DNA of 48,861 bases from the NCBI GenBank assembly GCA_964563975.1, contig CAZLZJ010000010.1, positions 1 to 48,861 of the forward strand, read 5' to 3'. The position numbers were made by a program, and so were the translations under genes. Positions 26,901 through 33,677 of the stretch are shown piece after piece; positions within the stretch are counted from its first letter, which is position 1, and each line of letters begins with the position of its first letter. The notes beneath the pieces were generated by a model. The model had not been told where the DNA came from. It worked only from the letters and a program-made list of their open reading frames with translations, and made no database searches. The DNA is from JAAYJR01 sp964563975. Lineage in GTDB: Bacteria; Bacteroidota; Bacteroidia; Bacteroidales; Prolixibacteraceae.

Positions 26901-27404
26901 AATCCTCTTCAACAACCACCATACCGACTCAATATAACGATTATCATATGTGACATAGGGATCATCCATATTTATCCAGTACCCCATCCGGCGGGTAAGC
27001 TCTTCCCATTCGCTGGTATATTTCATTACCTCTTTACGGCAGGCATCATTATACTCTTCAACCGAAATTTTTACCCCTATATCTTCTTTATTTATATTCA
27101 AAGATTTCTCGACACTCAACTCAACAGGAAGTCCGTGTGTATCCCAACCGGCTTTGCGGTGAACCAGAAAACCTTTCATCGTTTTATACCGGCAAAAAAT
27201 ATCTTTTATTGCCCTGGCCATTACATGATGTATACCCGGCATACCGTTAGCAGAAGGAGGACCTTCATAAAACATAAATGAGGGAGATCCCTCACGGATC
27301 AAAATACTTTTATGAAATGTATCTTCCCTGATCCAGCGCTTTAATATCTCTTTATTAATTTGGGAAAGATCAAGGTTTTTATATTCCTGAAATTTTCTTG
27401 TCAT
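23946..27404 (-). CDS. ileS: Isoleucyl-tRNA synthetase with altered GIHH signature
   Basis: The product is 1152 residues from the ATG at 27404; 17 extra codons upstream overlap the promoter. It charges tRNA-Ile and edits misactivated valine. The class I signature that is normally HxGH reads GIHH (residues 57-60, inside ANGMPGIHH). The second signature is KMSKR (696-700, KGNKMSKRLGN). The editing domain shows LAWTTTPWTLPSNTAL, and GWDTHGLPVE is conserved. The long C-terminus and overall pattern fit the eukaryote-like IleRS type 2 lineage. A TATATTTG promoter element lies 31 bases upstream. Confidence 0.95.
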   Translation of the reverse strand: MTRKFQEYKNLDLSQINKEILKRWIREDTFHKSILIREGSPSFMFYEGPPSANGMPGIHHVMARAIKDIFCRYKTMKGFLVHRKAGWDTHGLPVELSVEKSLNINKEDIGVKISVEEYNDACRKEVMKYTSEWEELTRRMGYWINMDDPYVTYDNRYIESVWWLLKRIYQKGLLYKGYTVQPYSPAAGTGLSSHELNQPGCYRDVTDTTVVAQFKVKRNERSDFLFDKGESDLCFLAWTTTPWTLPSNTALCVGPGIRYVKVQSFNPYTGLPCSFILAKELLFAYFDKKNEEVPFDGYKPGDKQIPFKITGEYTGKTLAGVQYEQLIDWVKPEGKAFEVITGDFVTIEDGTGIVHMAPTFGADDDRVARQNGIVPLLIYDIDGKTQAMVDRKGKFFSINEMSEKFVEKYVNLKSYSEFAGRPVKNEYDDRLGEDDPSVDVDIAVMLKYNNKAFRIEKHVHNYPHCWRTDKPVLYYPLDSWFIKTTAVKKRLVELNNTINWKPQSTGSGRFGNWLENLVDWNLSRSRFWGTPLPVWRTEDGSEEICIGSVAELVGEINRSVAAGFMAGNSFSEFDTNDLSKENYEKIDLHKPHIDNIILVSPTGKKMYRESDLIDVWFDSGAMPYAQHHYPFNSLFGGNEESSKWHALFPADFIAEGVDQTRGWFFTLHSIAGMVSDSVAFKNIISTGLVLDKKGNKMSKRLGNAVDPFETIDQYGSDPLRWYMITNAQPWDNLKFDFDGVDEVKRKFFGTLYNTYNFFALYANVDNFIYKEPEIPVYERPELDRWIISLLNTLVKEVNESYENYEPTRAGRAISEFVIENLSNWFVRLSRKRYWGGEYGADKISAFQTLYICLETVARLMAPIAPFYADQLFIDLNSVTGREKVQSVHLSDFPVCDKSLIDTGLEEKMEIAQKASSMILALRRKEKIKVRQPLAKIIVPVISEKFIRQFDEVKDIIMSEVNIKSVEYLKDTSGMIRKKLIPDYKALGPKYGKLMKKIAGALTGVDQAEIKKLEETGEIVITAGENQIVIKKEDVEIRTEDIPGWTLATEGQLTVALDINITEELKQEGIAREFINKIQNLRKESNFEVTDRIELKILKNDEINEAVMNFRNYICEQTLALDIYLADELSAPPAKDVEIDKDVIARIEVKKLI

Positions 27405-27435
27405 CTCTGATTCTGCTACTTCTTTAAAAAATATG

Positions 27436-27443
27436 CAAATATA
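27436..27443 (-). promoter_or_regulatory. Putative -7 element TATATTTG for ileS
   Basis: On the minus strand TATATTTG matches TAnnTTTG and lies 31 bases before the chosen ileS ATG. It falls inside the longest reading frame, which supports the shorter start. Confidence 0.5.
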
Positions 27444-27705
27444 AAAAATTTTCAAGCCTGCCGGCCTCTTAATTCCAAGTAAAATAAAAGTCCGGTAAAT
27501 TTTAACCGGGAATATGGAGCAAATAAAAATTTTATTATTTGCCTTTTACCATAGTTCTGCCGTCTGATTTAAGTTTATATCCGGCAGACTGTTTAATCGG
27601 GCCTGCTCCCGGCATAAAAGACAATATTAAACTTATTAAAAACGCTTAACTTTTTTATATCATCACTTAATATCGGTCAAATTATAAATTACCGGAACGA
27701 TTTGT

Positions 27706-27713
27706 TAATTTTG
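27706..27713 (+). promoter_or_regulatory. Putative -7 element TAATTTTG for metF
   Basis: TAATTTTG matches TAnnTTTG and ends 20 bases before the metF ATG. No clear -33 TTTG is seen. Confidence 0.45.
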
Positions 27714-27733
27714 TAGCTCTCAAAAGTTAAAGC

Positions 27734-28687
27734 ATGAAAGTAATTGATATAATAAAAAACTCAAATAAAACAATTTTTTCCTTTGAATTACTACCTCCGC
27801 TGAAGGGTAATGATCCGGAAAGTATTTATCGAACAATAGAAAATCTTATAGACTTTGACCCGAAATATATAAATATTACCACCCATCGTGATGAGGTTCA
27901 ATTTCAAAAAATGTCTGATGGAACCGTTAAAAAAAATATAAGAAGAAAACGCCCGGGTACAGTTGCAATAGCCGCATCAATTCAGTACCGTTATGGCATT
28001 CCCGTAGTGCCTCATATACTTTGTGGAGGATTTACCAAAAGTGAAACAGAATATGTTCTTATTGACCTCTATTTTCTTGAAATAGAAAATGTGCTGGCTT
28101 TACGTGGCGATGGAATAAAAAGCCAGAATCTTTTTATCCCTGAAAAAGAGGGGCACTCATATGCCAACGAACTGGTTGAACAGATAGTAAACCTAAGGAA
28201 AGGTTCATATCTTGAAAAAGACTTAAAAAATAACACACCTCTTGATTTTTGCATCGGAGTCGGGGGATATCCTGAAAAACATTTTGAAGCACCAAACATG
28301 GAGTATGACCTGAAATATTTAAAACAAAAAGTGGATGCAGGTGCTGAATATATAGTAACACAAATGTTTTTCGACAATAAGGTCTATTACGAATTTGTCG
28401 AAAAGTGTCGTGCTGTTGGTATAACAGTACCTATCATTCCGGGTATCAAACCAATACATATGAAGAATCAATTAACGGTACTGCCAAAGATCTTCAATAT
28501 AAAACTACCGCAGGAGCTGGCTGCTGAGCTTTCAAAATGTAAAAACAATGATGAAGCAAGAAAAATAGGTACCGAATGGGCAATATATCAATCAAAGGAC
28601 CTTGTAGCACATAATGTTCCATCACTTCACATATATACCTACGGCATTTCTGACAATGTGAGGGAAATAATAAAAGCAGTTTTCTGA
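27734..28687 (+). CDS. metF: Methylenetetrahydrofolate reductase
   Basis: The product is 317 residues, a FAD-containing TIM barrel that reduces 5,10-methylene-THF to 5-methyl-THF for methionine synthesis. The start IFSFELLPPLKGNDPESIYRTIENL carries the conserved catalytic glutamate. YINITTHRDE, PHILCGGF, ENVLALRGDGI and YIVTQMFFDNKVYYEFVEKCR (flavin and folate regions), then VPIIPGIKPI, are family motifs. It is transcribed alone, divergent from ileS, and its stop is four bases from that of the convergent DUF4837 gene. Confidence 0.94.
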   Translation: MKVIDIIKNSNKTIFSFELLPPLKGNDPESIYRTIENLIDFDPKYINITTHRDEVQFQKMSDGTVKKNIRRKRPGTVAIAASIQYRYGIPVVPHILCGGFTKSETEYVLIDLYFLEIENVLALRGDGIKSQNLFIPEKEGHSYANELVEQIVNLRKGSYLEKDLKNNTPLDFCIGVGGYPEKHFEAPNMEYDLKYLKQKVDAGAEYIVTQMFFDNKVYYEFVEKCRAVGITVPIIPGIKPIHMKNQLTVLPKIFNIKLPQELAAELSKCKNNDEARKIGTEWAIYQSKDLVAHNVPSLHIYTYGISDNVREIIKAVF

Positions 28688-28691
28688 ATGA

Positions 28692-29729
28692 TTAATTGCC
28701 CATTTTTATCTGACTGTTTATTTTATCATTTTCAGCCTGATTATTTAATTTCAGGGAATAGACCATTGCTTCTACCTGTCTGAGGTAATTTCTTTTATCT
28801 TTACTTGGAGCATAAACATAGCCAAACACTGCAATTACCCTCCGGTTTGATATATCTAATACTTCAAGAGATATATAAGGGCCTCCCATATAATCATTTA
28901 TTAATCGCCATAATCCCCTCATCTCTGACGCATAGTTGCCATTATGCTCTCTTATGTTAAATATTTGTTCAACTCTTTTTTCAGTTGACATATAAGAATC
29001 TTCAGTCGGGCCGGATACATTTTCTTTTAAAACACTGTCTCTCACATTAACCAGATAGTTAACAGTAAAGGTGCTGTCCGAAATATAAGGAAATGTATAG
29101 ATAACTATTCCCTGCGATATGTCAGGAGTCTCATATCTGAACCAGATAAAGTCTTTTTCCTGCTTAGCTGTCCGGAAACCCGGAGGTAATTTCATAATAA
29201 AATTAAAATCTCTGTTAAGAACATTATAAACACTCTTCTCATAGTATTTATCGTAGTTATAAGTCAACCTTTCTTTTTCAGCCTGTAAAAAAACCGCCAT
29301 TATCTTCTCCTTTTCTTCTTCAAAAAGCTCTTTCAATTCTCCGGCATTTCTAACCTGAATGATAACTACAGTTTGCGGACTGGCCCAAACATCCTTATTT
29401 AAAAATACTCCTGTTGAATCAACTGTGGAAGATATTTTTACCTGAAGTATATTGCGGGTAGTTTTAAAAATTGAAGTAAATGCTTCAGGAGGCACATTAA
29501 TAAGGTCAAACAGCGGTTCATCCTGTGGAAGGGCTACATGTTCCTGCTCCAAATTATCGCGTAACAGCTTCCCTGTTTCTCCTTCCCAATAATTGTTAGG
29601 GATAACAACAACTATTTCCCCGGCTTTACCCGTAATATTTTTACCAATACCCGAACCTCCCTCTTTGCAGCCGGCAAGAAGTATCATACATAGTATGAAA
29701 ATAAAGCTGAAGTTCATTTTTAAGCCCAT
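28692..29729 (-). CDS. DUF4837 family lipoprotein
   Basis: The product is 345 residues from the ATG at 29729. The start gives a short lipoprotein signal (MGLKMNFSFIFILCMILLAGC) with the lipobox LAGC. An upstream TTG at 29789 is unlikely because the tatA terminator runs right up to it. GKAGEIVVVIPNNYWEGETG, PPEAFTSIFKTTRNILQVKI and the C-terminal GPYISLEVLDISNRRVIAVFGYVYAP match DUF4837, a Bacteroidota family without known function. The protein is probably anchored in the outer membrane or on its inner leaflet. Confidence 0.85.
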   Translation of the reverse strand: MGLKMNFSFIFILCMILLAGCKEGGSGIGKNITGKAGEIVVVIPNNYWEGETGKLLRDNLEQEHVALPQDEPLFDLINVPPEAFTSIFKTTRNILQVKISSTVDSTGVFLNKDVWASPQTVVIIQVRNAGELKELFEEEKEKIMAVFLQAEKERLTYNYDKYYEKSVYNVLNRDFNFIMKLPPGFRTAKQEKDFIWFRYETPDISQGIVIYTFPYISDSTFTVNYLVNVRDSVLKENVSGPTEDSYMSTEKRVEQIFNIREHNGNYASEMRGLWRLINDYMGGPYISLEVLDISNRRVIAVFGYVYAPSKDKRNYLRQVEAMVYSLKLNNQAENDKINSQIKMGN

Positions 29730-29792
29730 AACAACTACATTTTTATATATATCACGAGTCACAAAAAGCTTGCCTTTTTTATTTGTCAAAGA

Positions 29793-29829
29793 TAAAAAAT
29801 CCCGTTGCTGATATCTGCAGTAACGGGAT
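29793..29829 (-). terminator. Rho-independent terminator after tatA
   Basis: On the minus strand the stem ATCCCGTT/AACGGGAT (29822-29829 with 29799-29806) is extended inward by one G-T pair and CTG/CAG around a seven-base loop, followed by TTTTTTATC. It lies 22 bases after the tatA stop and ends the upstream transcript. Confidence 0.8.
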
Positions 29830-29851
29830 CAATATCATCTACCGGGACTAT

Positions 29852-30061
29852 CTATTTTTCAATTTTCCCTGGTTCCGATTTTGTGCCGACCGCATCATCA
29901 TCATCATCCTCTTTTGTGGCTTTCTTAAATTCTCTCATACCTTTTCCAAGGCCTTTCATCAATTCGGGAATTTTTTTTCCTCCAAAAAGGAGAAGCACGA
30001 TTATAAGGATTATAATTATCTCCTGTGGCCCGATAAATCCGGTAATTACAAATAAATTCAT
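29852..30061 (-). CDS. tatA: Sec-independent protein translocase subunit TatA/E
   Basis: The product is 69 residues. A short N-terminal segment (MNLFVITGFIGPQE) is followed by one transmembrane helix (IIIILIIVLLLFGGKKIPEL) with the TatA FGGKKIPEL motif. An amphipathic helix (LMKGLGKGMREFKKA) and an acidic tail with five aspartates complete the protein. TatA oligomers form the pore for folded proteins. The window also encodes a likely Tat substrate, the Gfo/Idh oxidoreductase. tatC is not in the window. Confidence 0.92.
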   Translation of the reverse strand: MNLFVITGFIGPQEIIIILIIVLLLFGGKKIPELMKGLGKGMREFKKATKEDDDDDAVGTKSEPGKIEK

Positions 30062-30086
30062 GATTCAAAGTTAAAATGGTTTGTTG

Positions 30087-30094
30087 CAAAAATA
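30087..30094 (-). promoter_or_regulatory. Putative -7 element TATTTTTG for tatA
   Basis: On the minus strand TATTTTTG matches TAnnTTTG and lies 25 bases before the ATG. A second match, TAACTTTG at 30066-30073, is only four bases before the ATG and would give an almost leaderless message. Confidence 0.4.
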
Positions 30095-30106
30095 GAATTT
30101 TTTTAC

Positions 30107-31444
30107 TTAAAATGTGCCATTAATCATTTTTATTATATCATTGGCATTTGCAAAAAGCACCAATGCCAATAAAATGATCATCCCGGTAATTTGAGCATAT
30201 TCAAGAAACTTATCTCCGGGCTTTCTCCCTGTTATCATTTCATAAAAAAGAAACATCACATGTCCTCCATCCAAAGCAGGAATAGGAAGAAGATTCATTA
30301 TTGCCAGAATAATAGAGATAAAAGCGGTCATATTCCAAAATGAAAACCAATCCCATCTGTCCGGAAATATATTACCGATTGCAGCAAACCCTCCCAGCGA
30401 TTCATAAGCTTTTGTATCCGGCCTGAAAAAAAGCTTAAACTGTTTCAGGTAGTCTCTGATTGTCTGCCATCCTCTTTTTATACCTGCAGGAATTGACTCT
30501 ATAAAACCATAACTTATGGTATTCAATTCAAAATAGTGATCTGCAAAATGACTGTTTTTTATACCGATCATTCCATCTTCTCCAATAGTAAGCGGAATAT
30601 TGAATATTTCTCCATTTCTGCTTATATTCAGGACTACGGCATTCCCGGCATTATCCTTTGCAGCTTTTATCCAGTCATCATAATATACAAAATACTCTCC
30701 ATTCATTCCTTTTATCTCGTCTCCCACCTGCATCCCTGCCGTTTTTGCAGGCGAATCATCCGTAAAATCATCAACTCCTAACCGGAATGGGATCCTGGGC
30801 CACATTACCGATTTGTTTTTCAACATCAATGCAAGAGCTTCATCACTAATTTCCACATTCACTTTCTCCCCGTTACGTTCAACCTGAACACTCTTTGCAT
30901 TATCAAGAACAATAGATGGAATTATTTTCATAAAATTTTCAACATACCGGTTATCGACGGTCAAAATTTTATCACCTGTTCTAAACCCTATCTGCTCCCC
31001 GATTTCATTTACTACAATTCCATACTTTACATTAGCAGTGGGAAGATACTCCTCTCCCCATGCATATAAAACTCCTATATATACTATTATAGCAAACAAA
31101 AAATTCATTAAAACCCCTCCAACCATAATAAGCAGCCTCTGCCACGAAGGTTTGGAACGAAACTCCCATGGCTCAGGCGGCAGCTTCATTGCTTCTTTAT
31201 CCATTGATTCATCGATCATGCCGGAAATTTTAACATACCCGCCAAGGGGAAGCCAGCCTAATCCATATTCTGTTTCACCCTTTCTAAACTTAAAAAGAGA
31301 AAACCACGGATTAAAAAAAAGATAAAATTTTTCTACCCTGGTTTTAAATATCCGGGCAAAAAGGAAATGGCCAAATTCATGTATTATTACTAATATTGAA
31401 AGACTGAAAATTAACTGTAATGCTTTTATTAAAATTGTTCCCAT
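30107..31444 (-). CDS. rseP: Site-2 protease RseP (M50 zinc metalloprotease)
   Basis: The product is 445 residues. The zinc site is HEFGH near residue 22, in the first transmembrane helix, and the third ligand is Asp in ALDGGH near 398. PLGGYVKISGMIDE is conserved after the first helix. One or two PDZ domains lie between about 200 and 300 (AGMQVGDEIKGMNG). It cleaves anti-sigma factors and remnant signal peptides inside the membrane. It lies 13 bases downstream of dxr and is probably in the same message, an arrangement common in bacteria. Confidence 0.94.
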   Translation of the reverse strand: MGTILIKALQLIFSLSILVIIHEFGHFLFARIFKTRVEKFYLFFNPWFSLFKFRKGETEYGLGWLPLGGYVKISGMIDESMDKEAMKLPPEPWEFRSKPSWQRLLIMVGGVLMNFLFAIIVYIGVLYAWGEEYLPTANVKYGIVVNEIGEQIGFRTGDKILTVDNRYVENFMKIIPSIVLDNAKSVQVERNGEKVNVEISDEALALMLKNKSVMWPRIPFRLGVDDFTDDSPAKTAGMQVGDEIKGMNGEYFVYYDDWIKAAKDNAGNAVVLNISRNGEIFNIPLTIGEDGMIGIKNSHFADHYFELNTISYGFIESIPAGIKRGWQTIRDYLKQFKLFFRPDTKAYESLGGFAAIGNIFPDRWDWFSFWNMTAFISIILAIMNLLPIPALDGGHVMFLFYEMITGRKPGDKFLEYAQITGMIILLALVLFANANDIIKMINGTF

Positions 31445-31457
31445 CTATTTTCTTTAT

Positions 31458-32618
31458 TTAAATACCTATTAATGATTTTGTTATATTTCTCGCCTCTATA
31501 TTAGTCTGAATCAGGTCATCCAGATCAGGACTTTTTATAAAACCAACCGCACCCATTGTCTTTTCAATAATAGCAGGCATATCCGGAAATCCGGTTCTTC
31601 CGTCAAGAAAGGCCTGCACCACCACCTCATTTGCGGCATTAAGCACACATGGAGCATTACCTCCGGTATCTAATGCTTTATAAGCAAGTGCAAGATTACG
31701 AAATTTTAACATATCCGGTTGCTCAAAACTTAATATCGGGAAATCATTGAAGCTGAATCTGGGAAAGCTGTTTTTTATACGGTAAGGAAAACCCAATGCA
31801 TATTGAATTGGCAGCCTCATATCAGGCAATCCCATTTGAGCCTTCAGTGATCCGTCTTCAAACTGGACTACCGAATGGATTATCGACTGGGGATGAACAA
31901 TCACTTCAATTTTTGAAGAGGGCAAACCAAACAACCAATGTGCTTCAATAACCTCAAATCCTTTGTTAATAAGTGTGGCCGAGTCTATTGTTATTTTCGC
32001 ACCCATATCCCAATTTGGATGTTCAAGAGCCATGCCGACGGTCACGCTCTTAAGTTCATCTTCTGTTTTTCCCCTGAACGGGCCTCCCGAACATGTTAAA
32101 ATTATTTTTTCAATCCTGTTTGGCAACTCCCCGACCAAGCATTGAAATATTGCCGAATGCTCTGAATCAACAGGTATAATAGCTGAATTATTCTCTTTTG
32201 CCAGATTTGTAATCAGTTCGCCGGCCACCACAAGTGTCTCCTTATTTGCCAGGGCAATAGTTTTACTGCTCTTTACAGCATGATATGTGGGTATCAACCC
32301 GGAATAGCCAACCATGGCGGTCAAAACAAGATCAACCGTTTCCATCTCTACAACCCGGTTAATGGATTCATTACCTGCAAATACTTTAATTGGAAATGAC
32401 TCAAGGGCATCAGCAACTTTTCCGTAATTATCCTTATTGGCTATAACAACGACATTTGGCTGATATTTTATTGCCTGCATAATGAGCAGATCAACATTAT
32501 TGTTAGCAGTCAGCACCTCTACTTCAAATATATCGGAATTATTATCTATTACTTCTAACGATTTAGTCCCGATTGAACCGGTTGATCCAAGAATAGCTAT
32601 CCTTTTTTTTTTACTCAT
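31458..32618 (-). CDS. dxr: 1-deoxy-D-xylulose 5-phosphate reductoisomerase
   Basis: The product is 386 residues. It converts DXP to methylerythritol phosphate with NADPH in the MEP isoprenoid pathway. ILGSTGSIGTKSLEVI is the Rossmann start. ALANKETLVVAGE, PVDSEHSAIFQCL and TCSGGPFRG are the metal- and substrate-binding segments, and HPNWDMGAKITIDSATLINKG is diagnostic. Its product feeds undecaprenyl phosphate, which the glycosyltransferases here need. Upstream lies the M23 peptidase gene, with a promoter element in the 53-base gap. Confidence 0.96.
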   Translation of the reverse strand: MSKKKRIAILGSTGSIGTKSLEVIDNNSDIFEVEVLTANNNVDLLIMQAIKYQPNVVVIANKDNYGKVADALESFPIKVFAGNESINRVVEMETVDLVLTAMVGYSGLIPTYHAVKSSKTIALANKETLVVAGELITNLAKENNSAIIPVDSEHSAIFQCLVGELPNRIEKIILTCSGGPFRGKTEDELKSVTVGMALEHPNWDMGAKITIDSATLINKGFEVIEAHWLFGLPSSKIEVIVHPQSIIHSVVQFEDGSLKAQMGLPDMRLPIQYALGFPYRIKNSFPRFSFNDFPILSFEQPDMLKFRNLALAYKALDTGGNAPCVLNAANEVVVQAFLDGRTGFPDMPAIIEKTMGAVGFIKSPDLDDLIQTNIEARNITKSLIGI

Positions 32619-32655
32619 ATACTTTTCTAAATTCTGTATGAATTATTCTCTTCAG

Positions 32656-32663
32656 CAAAATTA
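32656..32663 (-). promoter_or_regulatory. Putative -7 element TAATTTTG for dxr-rseP
   Basis: On the minus strand TAATTTTG matches TAnnTTTG and lies 37 bases before the dxr ATG, between dxr and the M23 gene. Confidence 0.4.
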
Positions 32664-32671
32664 TTAACAAA

Positions 32672-33517
32672 TTAAAAACCAATATATTGCTCAGGATCAA
32701 GAGGATTACCTCTGTACCAAATTTCAAAATGAAGATGTGGGCCGGTCGATAACTCTCCGGTATTACCGATAAAAGCAATAGCCTCGCCTGCTTTAACCTT
32801 ATCTCCCTGCGACTTCAACAGTTCGGAATTATGCATATAAACCGATATCAGATCTGAGTGATGCTGAACGTAGATCACATAACCGGTTTCCAAAGTAAAG
32901 CCCGAAAAGATCACAGTACCGTCAAGAACGGCAGAAACCCGGGAGTTTGGTCCGCTAACAAGATCTACACCAAAATGATCTTTAGCCAAATCAAAATGAT
33001 CTGTTATCATTCCCTTAACAGGAGCGAAAAAGTGAATTTGGCTGAGGCTGAGATCATCTTTTTGAGAATTATTGATCATCAAACTGGTCTGTTCAGCCAT
33101 TAACCTGTCCTGAAACACCGAATCATGATTAAATTCATAAAATTCAATATTTTCAATTTTATGTATTGTATCCTCTATCAGATAGTCTTCCTGAACACCT
33201 CCTGAAATTAATGTTTTAATTGTACCAAGATATTCATCACGCCTCTGCAGCTCAACTTCAAGCGAATCAACTATCAATGCATTTCTCACAAGTATCTGCC
33301 TGTATTCAGCTCCGGGAAATCCGGGAATATATTCTCTCAAGCCTGTTGTGGCTATCAACAAAATAACAAGTATCACAATTATTGCAGATAACAAACTGGT
33401 AATGGTGAAAACTTTCAGCCGGGATAGCTTCATACTCCAAACCGACTGAAAGGTTGAATCATTATAAATAATGAGCCTGTACCGGTCTTTAAGCTTTTTA
33501 AATATTTTTTTTTGCAC
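32672..33517 (-). CDS. M23 family peptidoglycan endopeptidase
   Basis: The product is 281 residues and starts with GTG. One transmembrane helix lies at about 37-58. A coiled-coil-like stretch follows to about 120. The M23/LytM domain is at about 165-275. Zinc and catalytic residues are seen in DHFGVDLV, SVYMHNSEL and GPHLHFEIW, so it is expected to be active. It probably cuts peptide cross-links in the periplasm from the inner membrane. It is transcribed toward dxr, divergent from the S46 peptidase. Confidence 0.9.
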   Translation of the reverse strand: MQKKIFKKLKDRYRLIIYNDSTFQSVWSMKLSRLKVFTITSLLSAIIVILVILLIATTGLREYIPGFPGAEYRQILVRNALIVDSLEVELQRRDEYLGTIKTLISGGVQEDYLIEDTIHKIENIEFYEFNHDSVFQDRLMAEQTSLMINNSQKDDLSLSQIHFFAPVKGMITDHFDLAKDHFGVDLVSGPNSRVSAVLDGTVIFSGFTLETGYVIYVQHHSDLISVYMHNSELLKSQGDKVKAGEAIAFIGNTGELSTGPHLHFEIWYRGNPLDPEQYIGF

Positions 33518-33527
33518 TCTTTAAATT

Positions 33528-33535
33528 CAAATATA
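33528..33535 (-). promoter_or_regulatory. Putative -7 element TATATTTG for the M23 gene
   Basis: On the minus strand TATATTTG matches TAnnTTTG and lies 10 bases before the GTG start, implying a very short leader. Confidence 0.4.
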
Positions 33536-33647
33536 CGGGAAATGCAAATTTAGTAAGAATTGATAAACTATCGTCCGGTTTAGGATTTTTTAACCAGCTG
33601 TAATATAAAACAAAAAATATTATCGATGTCTTTAATATTTGAAGTAC

Positions 33648-33655
33648 TATATTTG
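33648..33655 (+). promoter_or_regulatory. Putative -7 element TATATTTG for the S46 peptidase
   Basis: TATATTTG matches TAnnTTTG and ends 22 bases before the ATG at 33678. It lies inside the longer reading frame that begins at 33639, which supports the shorter start. Confidence 0.5.
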
Positions 33656-33677
33656 TACCTTATTAAAAAGAATCATT

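Larger units (their letters stand above)
27405..27733. other. Divergent intergenic region between ileS and metF
   Basis: This 329-base AT-rich stretch has no convincing gene. It holds TAnnTTTG promoter elements at both ends and at least four inverted repeats: CCGGT/ACCGG (27492-27509), GCAAATAA/TTATTTGC (27519-27542), CTGCCG/CGGCAG with an outer AGT/ACT extension (27553-27590), and CGGG/CCCG (27598-27611). I recognise no known riboswitch. Confidence 0.5.

Noticed and set aside
27405..27733. SAM or cobalamin riboswitch ahead of metF
   Set aside because: The hairpins do not match the conserved cores of those riboswitches, and the promoter element lies between them and metF.
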